Shown here in pieces: positions 51,640-59,066 of a stretch of 59,066 nt of DNA. The DNA lies in contig JBJXFQ010000114.1 of the NCBI GenBank assembly GCA_046155605.1, positions 1-59,066 on the forward strand, given 5' to 3'. The DNA is from JAEUIZ01 sp046155605. Its GTDB lineage: Bacteria > Planctomycetota > Phycisphaerae > Phycisphaerales > UBA1924. Under the pieces are notes generated by a model. It was not told the origin of the DNA. It saw only the letters and a list, made by a program, of their open reading frames with translations, and made no database searches. Both the position numbers and the translations under genes were made by a program. Every line of letters begins with the position of its first letter. Within the stretch, counting starts at the first letter, position 1.

Positions 51640-52086
51640 CTATGGCAACTTGTACCCCTCGCGGTCGGTGCGTTCGAGATAGCGGGTTGGGTCGGGCATG
51701 GGTGTAAACCCGAACTGCTGATAGAGGCCGTGGGCGTCGCGGGTCATGAGGCAGAATCGGCGAAGGCCTTGGAGCGCGGGGCAGGCGAGAATGGTTTGCA
51801 CGAGTTGCTTGGAGAGACCGCGGCCGCGATGGCTCTCGATGATGAAGACGTCGCAGAGATAGGCGAAACTGGCGTGGTCGGTGATGACGCGGGCGAAGCC
51901 GACGAGCGAGGGAAGGTCGGCATGGCCGGATCGCGGGATGGCGGGGTCATAGACGCCCCAGCACAGGGAGTGCTTGATGGCGCGTTCGACACGCTCGCGC
52001 GCGATGCCGGGCGACCAGTACGAGGTCGTGAGAAAGGCGTGGATCGCGTCGAGATCGAGGAGGGCAGGATCGGGGGAGATGAGCAT
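51640..52086 (-). CDS. GNAT-family N-acetyltransferase
   Basis: A 148-residue protein. The GNAT pattern is visible: VGFARVITDHASFAYLCDVFI, HRGRGLSKQLVQTILA (the acetyl-CoA-binding RGxGxxK-type loop, here RGRGLSK), then CLMTRDAHGLYQQFGFTPM (DAHGLYxxxGF, the C-terminal signature). It would acetylate a small molecule or protein; the substrate is unknown. The ATG at 52086 starts the family-like region; the upstream frame (to 52224) contains a repeat also found near 53150. No clear ribosome site was seen. Confidence 0.82.
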   Translation of the reverse strand: MLISPDPALLDLDAIHAFLTTSYWSPGIARERVERAIKHSLCWGVYDPAIPRSGHADLPSLVGFARVITDHASFAYLCDVFIIESHRGRGLSKQLVQTILACPALQGLRRFCLMTRDAHGLYQQFGFTPMPDPTRYLERTDREGYKLP

Positions 52087-52153
52087 TGCGGATTCAAGGA
52101 TAGAGGCTTTAGGATTTGGTATGCCGGGCACCTCAGTCTGACTCTTGAAGCCG

Positions 52154-52205
52154 ACTGATGCCGAAGCGATTGTTGTCACGATGGTGCCGGTTTCACTGCA
52201 AAGCC
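52154..52205. repeat. Imperfect direct repeat, copy A
   Basis: GACTGATGCCGAAGC begins a ~52-bp segment that matches a copy at 53128-53179 at about 39 of 52 positions by eye. Both translate on the minus strand to CS-x-TG-x-IVTT-x-ASASV. Together they bracket the AT-rich gene at 52234-52998. Confidence 0.55.
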
Positions 52206-52233
52206 AGAGGCGTGGCGTAGACAAGTAGTTTAT

Positions 52234-52998
52234 TTAACGAAGTCTAACAATTTTTAGAGGGAGTTGCGCATCATTGGATACAAAAGTGAATCCCCGATCT
52301 TCGCATAGTTCTTCGAGGGATTCTCGCAGTCCAACAGAAATGTCGGTATCGCTATTGAACTCGGCGACCGCAGAAAGTCGGAAAATCGCTTGAGACTCGT
52401 TGCCTGTATCGCCACGAAGCCAAAGGAAATTTCCTGACTTTCTCGAAACGATATCTGCTACGCCACCGACGATGCCTTCCTTGTCATAGACAATCAGATT
52501 GAGTGCATATAATGCACATGATGCGGGATCGGTATCCTCACGTCGCCATTGCGTATACTCCGACGGGACAAAGCCCTCCATCTCCTGTTTGTCAAGCTTG
52601 TCGCGGAGTGATTTTAGGTTATTACCACGAATGTCTGCCTGCAATGAATACTCATCGAGCCTGAAGCCGCGCAGGACAAAATCGAATGTTCGAATGTAGT
52701 AATGTCGTGAATCAATTTTCTTCACAAAACCAGAAATGATGCCGATCTTGTCCTTTCCGAAACATCGCACGATAAGTGCTTGACCTTGGTCGTCAGCAGG
52801 CTGGATATGAGCGAGAATAATTCCTTCCGCTCCGGCCTCATGAGAAATCAGTCGCTGAGGTGCGGGAGACGATGTAGCGATGTGGGAGATAAGATCGCGC
52901 TCAGCGTCGATCTCGCACGTCATCACGAGCTGCTTTTTGCCGCTCGGCAAGCTCTTTATTTCATACTTCGCTTCGCCTTGCAGAGGAAAATTTCCCAT
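52234..52998 (-). CDS. Tandem ACT-like domain protein in AT-rich segment
   Basis: A 254-residue protein with two ACT-like regions. The first is ALIVRCFGKDKIGIISGFVK (Gly-Lys-Asp-Lys-Ile-Gly core), the second LNLIVYDKEGIVGGVADIV. Such proteins sense amino acids or act in allosteric control; the ligand is unknown. The start at 52998 was chosen because AAGGAG lies 6 nt before it and a strong promoter (53026-53054) lies upstream. Codon and base use are clearly more AT-rich than the neighbours, consistent with transfer. Confidence 0.65.
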   Translation of the reverse strand: MGNFPLQGEAKYEIKSLPSGKKQLVMTCEIDAERDLISHIATSSPAPQRLISHEAGAEGIILAHIQPADDQGQALIVRCFGKDKIGIISGFVKKIDSRHYYIRTFDFVLRGFRLDEYSLQADIRGNNLKSLRDKLDKQEMEGFVPSEYTQWRREDTDPASCALYALNLIVYDKEGIVGGVADIVSRKSGNFLWLRGDTGNESQAIFRLSAVAEFNSDTDISVGLRESLEELCEDRGFTFVSNDAQLPLKIVRLR

Positions 52999-53025
52999 GC
53001 GCAACTCCTTGACAGATCCATGTCC

Positions 53026-53054
53026 AGTGTATGACATCGCCCGGTAAGCGTCAA
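53026..53054 (-). promoter_or_regulatory. Sigma70-type promoter of the ACT-domain gene
   Basis: On the minus strand TTGACG (53049-53054) and TACACT (53026-53031) are separated by exactly 17 bp; a leader of about 20 nt leads to AAGGAG and the ATG at 52998. Confidence 0.65.
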
Positions 53055-53127
53055 TTTCACGCCAGAGATATGCGAACGGTAAGTGTTCGGTTGCGGCTGC
53101 GAATGCTTTGTCGATTGGTTCGATATG

Positions 53128-53179
53128 ACTGATGCCGAAGCTGCTGTAGTCACAATTGCACCAGTAACGCTGCAAAACC
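53128..53179. repeat. Imperfect direct repeat, copy B
   Basis: The partner of 52154-52205 (same GACTGATGCCGAAGC start, about three-quarters identical by eye). It is on the far side of the AT-rich gene. Confidence 0.55.
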
Positions 53180-53291
53180 GGCCGAGTGGTGGGAGCCAAA
53201 AATGACCACCCGTCTGGCGTTGAGATTGATACCCCGCTCGCTCACGCTCGCGGCTCGTTAAGCGGGCTGGTCGAGCGGGCTCGTTGCGCCC

Positions 53292-54731
53292 TCAACTCGC
53301 CGCCATCTTCGCGGCCTTGGCCTTGGCGTCGTCGAGCGAGCCGACGTACATGAACGCGGACTCGGGCAGGTCGTCGCCCTCGCCGTTGCAGAGGCGCTCG
53401 AACGAGTCGATGGTGGATTCGAGCGGGCTATCGACGCCCTTGAAGCCGGTGAACTGTTCGGCGACGTGGAAGGGCTGCGAGAGGAATCGCTCGATCTTTC
53501 GGGCGCGGCTGACGGTGCGCTTGTCCTCTTCGGAGAGTTCGTCGACGCCGAGGATGGCGATGATGTCCTGGAGGTCCTTGTAGCGCTGGAGGATTCGCTG
53601 GACGCGGATGGCGACGTTGTAGTGGCGCTCGCCGACGATGTCCCGGCTGAGGATTCGCGAGTTGGAGGCGAGCGGATCGACGGCGGGATAGATGCCCTTC
53701 TCGGCGATGGATCGGCTGAGAGAGATGAAGGCGTCGAGGTGGCCGAAGGCCGTGGCGGGCGCGGGGTCGGTCAGGTCGTCGGCGGGCACATAGATGGCCT
53801 GCACCGACGTGATGGCGCCCTTGCTCGTCGAGGTGATTCGCTCCTGCAACTCGCCCATCTCGGTCGAGAGGGTCGGCTGGTATCCCACGGCGGAGGGCAT
53901 ACGACCAAGGAGCGCCGACACCTCGGAACCTGCCTGCGTGAAGCGGAAGACGTTATCGACGAACATGAGGGTTTCTTTGCCGGAGGCGTCGCGGAACTCC
54001 TCGGCCATCGTGAGCGCCGAGAGCGCGACGCGGAGTCGTGCGCCCGGCGGCTCGTTCATCTGGCCGAAAACCATGGCGACCTTATCGAGGACGTGGGCCT
54101 TGTTGCCGTTGGCGTCGGTGTACTCGGCCTCTTTCATTTCGCGCCAGAGGTCGTTGCCCTCGCGGGTGCGCTCGCCCACGCCGGCAAAGACGGAGTAGCC
54201 GCCGAAGTTTTTGGCGACGCGGGCGATCATCTCCTGGATGACGACGGTCTTGCCGACGCCGGCACCGCCGAAGAGGCCGATCTTGCCGCCTCGGACGAAG
54301 GGGCAGAGGAGGTCGATGACCTTGATGCCGGTGGGGAGGATTTCGGTGTTGGGGTTGAGTTGGGAGAACTCGGGCGGGGCGCGGTGAATGGGCTTGCGCT
54401 CGACGCCGGTGAGTGCTGGGAGTTTGTCGATGGCGTCGCCGAGGAGGTTGAAGACGCGGCCGAGGACTTTCTCGCCGACGGGGACGGTGACGGGGCTGCC
54501 CATGTCGAGAGCCTTCATCCCGCGCCGCAGGCCGTCGGTGGAGCCGAGCGCGACGGCCCGGACGCGTCCGCCGCCGAGGTGCTGCTGGACCTCGCCGGTG
54601 AGTTTGAGTTGGCCGACTGGGGTGTTCTCGTTGAGGGTGACGGCGTTATAGATCTCGGGGAGTTGGTCCTCGGGGAACTGGATGTCGAAGGTGGAGCCGA
54701 TGACCTGGGTGATGGTGCCGGTAGTGGCCAT
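53292..54731 (-). CDS. atpD: F1F0 ATP synthase subunit beta
   Basis: A 479-residue catalytic F1 subunit. Walker A GGAGVGKT at 155-162, GERTREGNDL (catalytic Glu at about 187), and the signatures LGRMPSAVGYQPTLSTEMG and LASNSRILSRDIVGERHY are all intact, so it is a catalytic, not a degenerate, beta subunit. It would bind ADP/ATP at the catalytic interfaces with alpha subunits. The rest of the usual atp operon is not next to it in this window: the upstream neighbour is a dockerin-tailed protein and the downstream one is the AT-rich ACT gene. GAGGAACGC precedes the ATG. Confidence 0.96.
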   Translation of the reverse strand: MATTGTITQVIGSTFDIQFPEDQLPEIYNAVTLNENTPVGQLKLTGEVQQHLGGGRVRAVALGSTDGLRRGMKALDMGSPVTVPVGEKVLGRVFNLLGDAIDKLPALTGVERKPIHRAPPEFSQLNPNTEILPTGIKVIDLLCPFVRGGKIGLFGGAGVGKTVVIQEMIARVAKNFGGYSVFAGVGERTREGNDLWREMKEAEYTDANGNKAHVLDKVAMVFGQMNEPPGARLRVALSALTMAEEFRDASGKETLMFVDNVFRFTQAGSEVSALLGRMPSAVGYQPTLSTEMGELQERITSTSKGAITSVQAIYVPADDLTDPAPATAFGHLDAFISLSRSIAEKGIYPAVDPLASNSRILSRDIVGERHYNVAIRVQRILQRYKDLQDIIAILGVDELSEEDKRTVSRARKIERFLSQPFHVAEQFTGFKGVDSPLESTIDSFERLCNGEGDDLPESAFMYVGSLDDAKAKAAKMAAS

Positions 54732-54915
54732 GCGTTCCTCGCGCGAAACAGGTTCGAAAATGGGCGGGAAATGGGGCGTGAGGCCCCGCCGAACACTCGC
54801 CGCACCGGGCCGCTCCCGGTTCGGGGCGGAAGGATAGGAGCGCGATGGGTGAGCGGCCAGTTTCCGCTTCAAGACTCTGGAAGCAGCCTGCCACTTATGG
54901 CCATTCGAGCGCGAT

Positions 54916-56073
54916 TCAGGAACATCCGGCGGCGAATCGGTTGAGAAAGCAGACAAAGTCTCCCACATTGAGCACGGGTGTCATCGTGCTGCGGTCGCAG
55001 TTCGCGTAGCCGTCGCCGCGGCTGAAGAGGTTGAGGAAACAGATGAAGTCCACCACGTTCAGCGACGGTTCCGCTGTCGAGCCGTCGCAGTTCGGATAGC
55101 ACGGGTCCGTGCCGATCCATAGGATCGCGTTGTGGTACGACGTCTGACTGCTCTCCGCCCAGCCGCCGACGTAGATGCGGTCGCCGTCCTGGTAGACGGC
55201 ATTGGCCGAGGAGAAACTCCCGTACTCCGCCGGAAGGAACTGGTGCAGGCCGAGCCAGGCCGTCGGCGCGCCGAAGTTGATCGCGGCGCGGCCGAGGTTC
55301 GATTGCGTCAGCAGACCAACGTGAACCCTGCCTGTTGTGGCGAGGAACATGGAAAACTGGCCAGATGGATTGAAATCCACGAAGCTGGCCGCCGTGCCCC
55401 GCCACAGCGCCGCGCGGACAGAGCCGGGGAACTGCGCCTCGCCGACTTGGACGCCGGGGGCCATGCCGTAGACCCTTGAAGACGCCCCTGAAGGGTTAAG
55501 GTCTACAAAGTTGCCGGGAACCGCGCTATTGAACACTGCAGCGCGTTCGCCACCCCCCGGCCATCGCAGCAGTCCGCCGAGGAAAGAGCCGTCCGTTGAG
55601 CTGCAACCCGTCAGCTGCGCGCCCAGGGGATGCAAGTCAACAAAACTGGTCGCAGTGCCTCGCCAAAAACCGACGTGAGGCACGCTCGCCGAGACTTGCA
55701 CCCCTCCGGCCTGTATTTCTCCATGCACGGCATTTACGAGAGAAGTAAATGCAGTTGTGGGGTGGAGGCTAACAAAAGACTTCAGTGTCCCACGCCACAG
55801 CGCCGCCACTCCTTGGACATATCCAACCTGTTGGATACTGTCCATCCCCCTCACACCGCTGATTGATGAACTGAGCGGCACCCATGATGCAGCGGTTCCG
55901 CGCCAGATGCCGGCCTGGTTTGCAACCGTCCCGCCCTGCTGCGTCGCCGTCAGCGCCAAGACCTCGGATGCGCTGGCACCCGAAGGGTGCAGAACCACCA
56001 CGGTCCACTGCTGGCCCGCCGCTGAAGCCGACAGTGCAAGACCGCAAACACATCCATGCCACGCACGCCCCAT
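54916..56073 (-). CDS. Secreted WRGT-repeat protein with doubled dockerin-like tail
   Basis: A 385-residue protein. A signal region (MGRAWHGCVCGLALSASAAG) precedes repeats of about 45 residues, each with a W-R-G-T motif followed by Ser/Phe/Val and L-H/N-P (IWRGTAASWVPL, LWRGTLKSFVSLHP, FWRGTATSFVDLHP, LWRGTAASFVDFNP), suggesting a beta-propeller-like or beta-sandwich body. The tail is two dockerin-like units (CYPNCDGSTAEPSLNVVDF, ANCDRSTMTPVLNVGDF) ending GCS. No enzymatic domain is recognised; it is probably a surface protein. Confidence 0.78.
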   Translation of the reverse strand: MGRAWHGCVCGLALSASAAGQQWTVVVLHPSGASASEVLALTATQQGGTVANQAGIWRGTAASWVPLSSSISGVRGMDSIQQVGYVQGVAALWRGTLKSFVSLHPTTAFTSLVNAVHGEIQAGGVQVSASVPHVGFWRGTATSFVDLHPLGAQLTGCSSTDGSFLGGLLRWPGGGERAAVFNSAVPGNFVDLNPSGASSRVYGMAPGVQVGEAQFPGSVRAALWRGTAASFVDFNPSGQFSMFLATTGRVHVGLLTQSNLGRAAINFGAPTAWLGLHQFLPAEYGSFSSANAVYQDGDRIYVGGWAESSQTSYHNAILWIGTDPCYPNCDGSTAEPSLNVVDFICFLNLFSRGDGYANCDRSTMTPVLNVGDFVCFLNRFAAGCS

Positions 56074-56233
56074 AGACCACAGCCTACTGGGAATCCGAGA
56101 GCCAGTCAAGACTTTTTCCAGGGCGGTCCGGTTGGAACTCCGACCCGCCACCGGACGACCTCGAAGTTATCTGCCAGATTTCTATTGACAACGCTCGCGG
56201 CATCGGTATGTTGCGCCAAACAAGGAGCATGCC

Positions 56234-57861
56234 ATGGCGACGAAAGCACTTGCGGCGGCGATTGCCCTCAGCGTGTCCACACTGGCGAACGCGCAGTACG
56301 TCGTGACGCACAGGGTGGACAACATCAACGACAAGCACAAGGCTGAGGTGGCGCTCCGCGTGAGCCAATCGACCGGAGATGTGGTCGTCTCGTGGATGCA
56401 CTTCGTCACCACGGGCTCGACTGCGACGGTTCGTGTCTACTACAACGTCTCGACCGATGGGCAGTCCTTCGGGACGCCCGGCCTCGTCCCCATTCCTGCA
56501 GGCCAGAACCTTCGAGGCGGCGACCCCATGATCGCGTTCGGGCAGGACGGCACGTCATGGATCGGGTATCTGAACCCGCATGTGTTTCCGAACAAGTTCT
56601 GGATAGCGATGAAGGAGGCGGGTGCCGCAGTAGCACAGACGGCCTTCGCCGAGGACAACCCAGACGAGGTCAAGGACAAAGGCGTGCTCGTCACCGTTCC
56701 CTCTGATAGCAGTGCGTCTGACGACCTTGCTCTCGTCTACGCGCGCTTCCCAGTCCCCGGCCAAACAACTTATCGACTCCGGTCCAGGGTGTCGCCACTT
56801 TCGATCCCGACTCCTCCGTCGTTCCCCGTCGGCAACGAGCATCCGGACGGCAACGTGGGCAGCCCCAACAGCGTGATCATTGTTCGGAACTCCCCGTCGC
56901 TGCCTGCCGCCGTCGGGCAATGGACGGTTGCCTACCAACAGACGATCGGCGGCGGCCTCAACCAGCCGCGGGCGACATGGAGCCCGAACGGAGTGCTGTG
57001 GTTCAGTTCCGTAGACCCAACGCTTGCCACGGTCCCGTGTCCGGCACCGTGCACGCTGCCGCAGACCGAGGCGATCGCGTGGGTGAGCCCCGGTGCCCCA
57101 CCGCTCTCGGCCGGCGCGCCCGCGGTCGGCAACCTGCCGTCGATCGCTGCCGATCCGAACGATGAGAGCACAATGTACATGGTGTTCCTAGGGCGCGCTG
57201 CCAGCGACCAGGACACGCACAATATCGACCTCTTTATTGCCAGGAGCATCGACGCCGGCAGAAACTTCTCCGGGGATCCGTTGCTATTTGAGCAGCCGGG
57301 CGAACGCGTGCTCCGCCTGCGGGACGTAGAAGACCTCGGCGATCCGCCTGGTGCCGTGCAGTTTCTGCCGACGGTCGCGGTCGACGCGTACGGCGGCGTG
57401 AACGTCTTCTATTCCGTCGCCTGGCTCGACGCGGGCGTCTGGAAGTATCGCATCAAGTTCCTGAGCATCGCGCAGTTCAGCACGCGTCCGCACCCCTCGA
57501 TGTGGACGCTCAACATCACGCCCGTCTTCGACATGACGGAGCAGGGCGTCGAGTACCACCTGCAGGGCGATCGCTTCTTCTTCGGGGACTACACATGGCG
57601 GATGCCCGCGGCTGCGAGGTCTGGGGCGGCTATACCAGCCGGCACGAGGGCGGTGCCGTGCGCGTCTACGCGACGAACGTCAACCTCTGCCTCGATGCGG
57701 ATGTGGACAAGGACGGCGCGCTCGACGGGGACGACGTGAACCGCTTCGGCGCGTCTTACGTTCAGGGCAGCATCATCGCCGACGTCAACCGTGACTCGAT
57801 CGTCAACGCCAATGACCTGAACCACTTCGTCCTGTCATACTCCTGCGCCTGCAACCCATAA
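56234..57861 (+). pseudogene. Exported beta-propeller-like protein with dockerin/EF-hand end, frameshifted near 57590
   Basis: The first ~450 residues (from MATKALAAAIALSVSTLANA) read as an exported propeller-like protein: TGDVVVSWMHFVTT, IAFGQDGTSWIGYLN, SIAADPNDESTMYMVFLGRA, FLPTVAVDAYGGVNVFYS. Near 57580-57600 the frame switches: the original frame turns into random Arg/Thr-rich residues, and another frame continues ADARGCEVWGGYTSRHEGG and then the calcium-loop repeats DADVDKDGALDGDDVNRF and ADVNRDSIVNANDLNHF, ending CACNP. One net base must be lost or gained for the protein to be continuous. It could be a pseudogene, a sequencing error or programmed frameshifting. Confidence 0.72.
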
Positions 57862-57985
57862 CGGCGTTTCACCGCCGCTTGAGGTAGTCCAAAGCCGCGT
57901 CGGCGACCCGTGAGAGGGAATCTCGCGGGCCACCGGCGCTTCATGTACTCGAACTCGTGTCTCGCTACTGGCCCGCGGGGTCTCG

Positions 57986-58790
57986 CTACTTGCCTGCGCG
58001 GTTGATTCGGGCAGAGATTTGGGCCTTGGTGGCGACCTCGCGGTTGGCGGTCACCTTCTGGGGGACCGCTTTGGCCGTCGGCGTGGGGGCCTTGGCCATC
58101 GGGCTGGCGGGTGTCGCCGGGGCGGGCTGGCGCGACGGCGATGCGTTGAGTTTCTGGCGCTGGGCGTCCGCCATCTCGCGCGAGCGTCCGCCGTTGCCGA
58201 TGATCGTCCCGGCGCGCTCGCCCCCCCGCTCGCCGCCGCGTTGGGCATCGTTGGCGTTGCCCAGTTCGCGACGCTGCTCACGGTCGTCGCCGCGATCACG
58301 TCGGTCAGCGCTCTCGTGTCGGTCGTCGCGATCGCGCCCGTCGCGGTCGCGCCAGTTGTCGCGGTGCCAGCCGTCGTGCCAGTTGCCGTGGCTGCCGTTG
58401 TGTCCGCGCCAAGAGTGGTCGTGGCGATGGTGATCACAGCGTGAGTCGCAGCGATGCACGACCGGCTCGCAGGGATCGACGGGCACCAGAATGGTTCGGC
58501 ATTGGCGCACATAGATAGATGGTCCGTTCGTGCCGATTGCCGCAGGCGTCGTACCAGACCTCGGTCTGCGGCACGGTCTCCCAGATGACCTCTTCGCGGT
58601 ACCTGGGCTCGTGGCAGGGCGGGGGAGGACATGGCGGCGGGGGCGGGGTGCCGCAGTGGAGGACGGGCGGCGAGCCGACGCGGATCCCGATGCCGCCGAT
58701 TTTGATTCGGATGCCGCCGTCGGCGTAGGCCGCGGTGGCGGCGGCTCCGAGCATTCCACAGGCCATCAATACGCTGCAAGTGGTCCTCAT
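57986..58790 (-). pseudogene. Exported His/Asp/Arg-rich protein, frameshifted by a 4-bp duplication
   Basis: The N-terminus (MRTTCSVLMACGMLGAAATA) is an export signal. The N-terminal frame has RYREEVIWETVPQTEVWYDA and NRHERTIY, then runs off; a different frame continues VRQCRTILVPVDPCEPVVHR, followed by a His/Asp/Arg-rich region (DHHRHDHSWRGHNGSHGNW). The junction contains CTATCTATG on the minus strand, and removing one CTAT joins the two frames into one open reading frame from 58790 to 57986. Nothing identifies its biochemical role; the His/Asp-rich part suggests metal binding. Confidence 0.72.
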
Positions 58791-58940
58791 GACCAGTCTC
58801 CGGTGACAACTTGCCTCGGTGCGCACGGGCACACAGCCCATGGGCATACGGGTTAGTTGTCGCTAAGTTAGACGTGGAGGTGACCCGCAGGTTCCGTGGT
58901 TTGAAGCGGTGTTTCAAAGCGGTTACGAAGAACTGAAGCC

Positions 58941-59066
58941 CTAGGCTGTGTCTGACGGATCGCCCGGGGCCAGGAGGCGGAGGTATCGGCGGATGATGGC
59001 CAGGTCGAGGAACGCCTGGAAGTTCACCGCGAGCTTGTCGTAGCGGGTGCCGACGCGGCGGTTCTC
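58941..59066 (-). CDS. IS5-like transposase, C-terminal end (partial)
   Basis: The frame enters from the right edge and stops with TAG at 58941-58943. The visible 41 residues read ENRRVGTRYDKLAVNFQAFL then DLAIIRRYLRLLAPGDPSDT, matching the C-terminal end of IS5-family DDE transposases (RRVATRYDKLAxNFxAxxxLAxIRRYLR). It covers the end of an insertion sequence, so an insertion probably begins just outside the window. The terminal inverted repeat probably includes the stop codon. Confidence 0.7.
   Translation of the reverse strand, partial: ENRRVGTRYDKLAVNFQAFLDLAIIRRYLRLLAPGDPSDTA

Noticed and set aside
53211..53291. GC-rich inverted segments (CCCGCTCGCTCACGCTCGCGG) after atpD.
   Set aside because: They may be a dispersed repeat or terminator, but the pairing is poor and no T-tract is present; not called.
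53466..54944. A 492-codon open frame on the plus strand.
   Set aside because: It is antisense to atpD, which has complete catalytic motifs.
1..59066. CRISPR arrays, prophage modules, integrases and rRNA genes.
   Set aside because: No evenly spaced direct repeats, phage structural genes, integrase or rRNA sequences were seen.

Overview
The window looks like chromosomal DNA of a high-GC member of the Planctomycetota, probably of the Phycisphaerae/Phycisphaerales type. The evidence is a set of secreted proteins ending in a cysteine-containing dockerin-like tail (consensus ANCDGST..P.LNV.DF.CFLN.FAAGCS), others ending in PEP-CTERM-like tails (short P.PG motif, hydrophobic stretch, poly-Arg), many Gly/Pro-rich exported proteins, and scattered house-keeping genes that are not in their usual operons (an isolated atpD, for example). 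The species assignment is inference from these family signatures; no marker gene is present.

Layout. 1-4.5 kb: end of a dockerin-type protein, a hotdog-fold (DUF4442-like) protein coupled to a polytopic membrane protein, then QueG coupled to a sugar isomerase-like protein on the minus strand and a small lipoprotein. 4.5-7 kb: an unrecognised two-gene unit sharing an FSGR...GYRG domain, the larger with a papain-like C/H arrangement, and an NHL-like secreted protein. 7.2-10.8 kb: class I fructose-bisphosphate aldolase, an AlbA_2/Schlafen-like protein, and ATP sulfurylase. 11-17.3 kb: surface proteins (a large beta-repeat dockerin-tailed protein, a spondin-like PEP-CTERM protein, two tandem paralogous PEP-CTERM proteins) and an NTPase-like/deoxyribosyltransferase-like fusion. 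17.5-24.3 kb: sensor kinase and response regulator followed by two secreted von Willebrand A proteins. 24.3-35.5 kb: a repeat-rich intergenic region, a ferredoxin/TPR membrane fusion, a dockerin-tailed protein, a methyltransferase, a MATE exporter, a membrane-anchored protein, Mrp, an exported Pro/Arg-rich protein, an AT-rich intergenic island bounded by two terminators (possible small RNA), and a nucleotide-sugar epimerase. 35.5-41.5 kb: a protein with 32 consecutive glycines, a Wzy-like polymerase, a CPBP protease and a HigBA toxin-antitoxin pair. 41.7-42.1 kb: a tRNA-Arg(CCU) gene interrupted by a group I intron. 42.3-51.6 kb: lipoprotein, SPINDLY/OGT-like glycosyltransferase, a BshC-like protein, a GT2 glycosyltransferase, a Tat-exported glycosylasparaginase, a Spy-like protein, a PEP-CTERM protein and an MBL hydrolase carrying an in-frame palindromic repeat. 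51.6-59 kb: a GNAT protein, an AT-rich ACT-domain gene flanked by imperfect direct repeats, an isolated atpD, a WRGT-repeat dockerin-tailed protein, two frameshifted exported-protein genes, and the end of an IS5-like transposase.

How the genes fit together. Most of the window is cell-surface biology: at least nine exported proteins carry one of two mutually exclusive C-terminal tails, and the polymerase, epimerase, OGT-like, GT2 and glycosylasparaginase genes suggest glycan or glycoprotein handling. The best candidates for something undescribed are the FSGR/NNCYNYG gene pair, the AT-rich presumptive RNA gene near 34.3-34.5 kb, the NTPase-like/deoxyribosyltransferase fusion and the kinase/vWA cluster. 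Several non-coding signals are read directly from sequence: three consensus-like promoters, an 18-bp perfect palindrome, five intrinsic terminators, and palindromic repeats, one of them inserted in frame in a gene.
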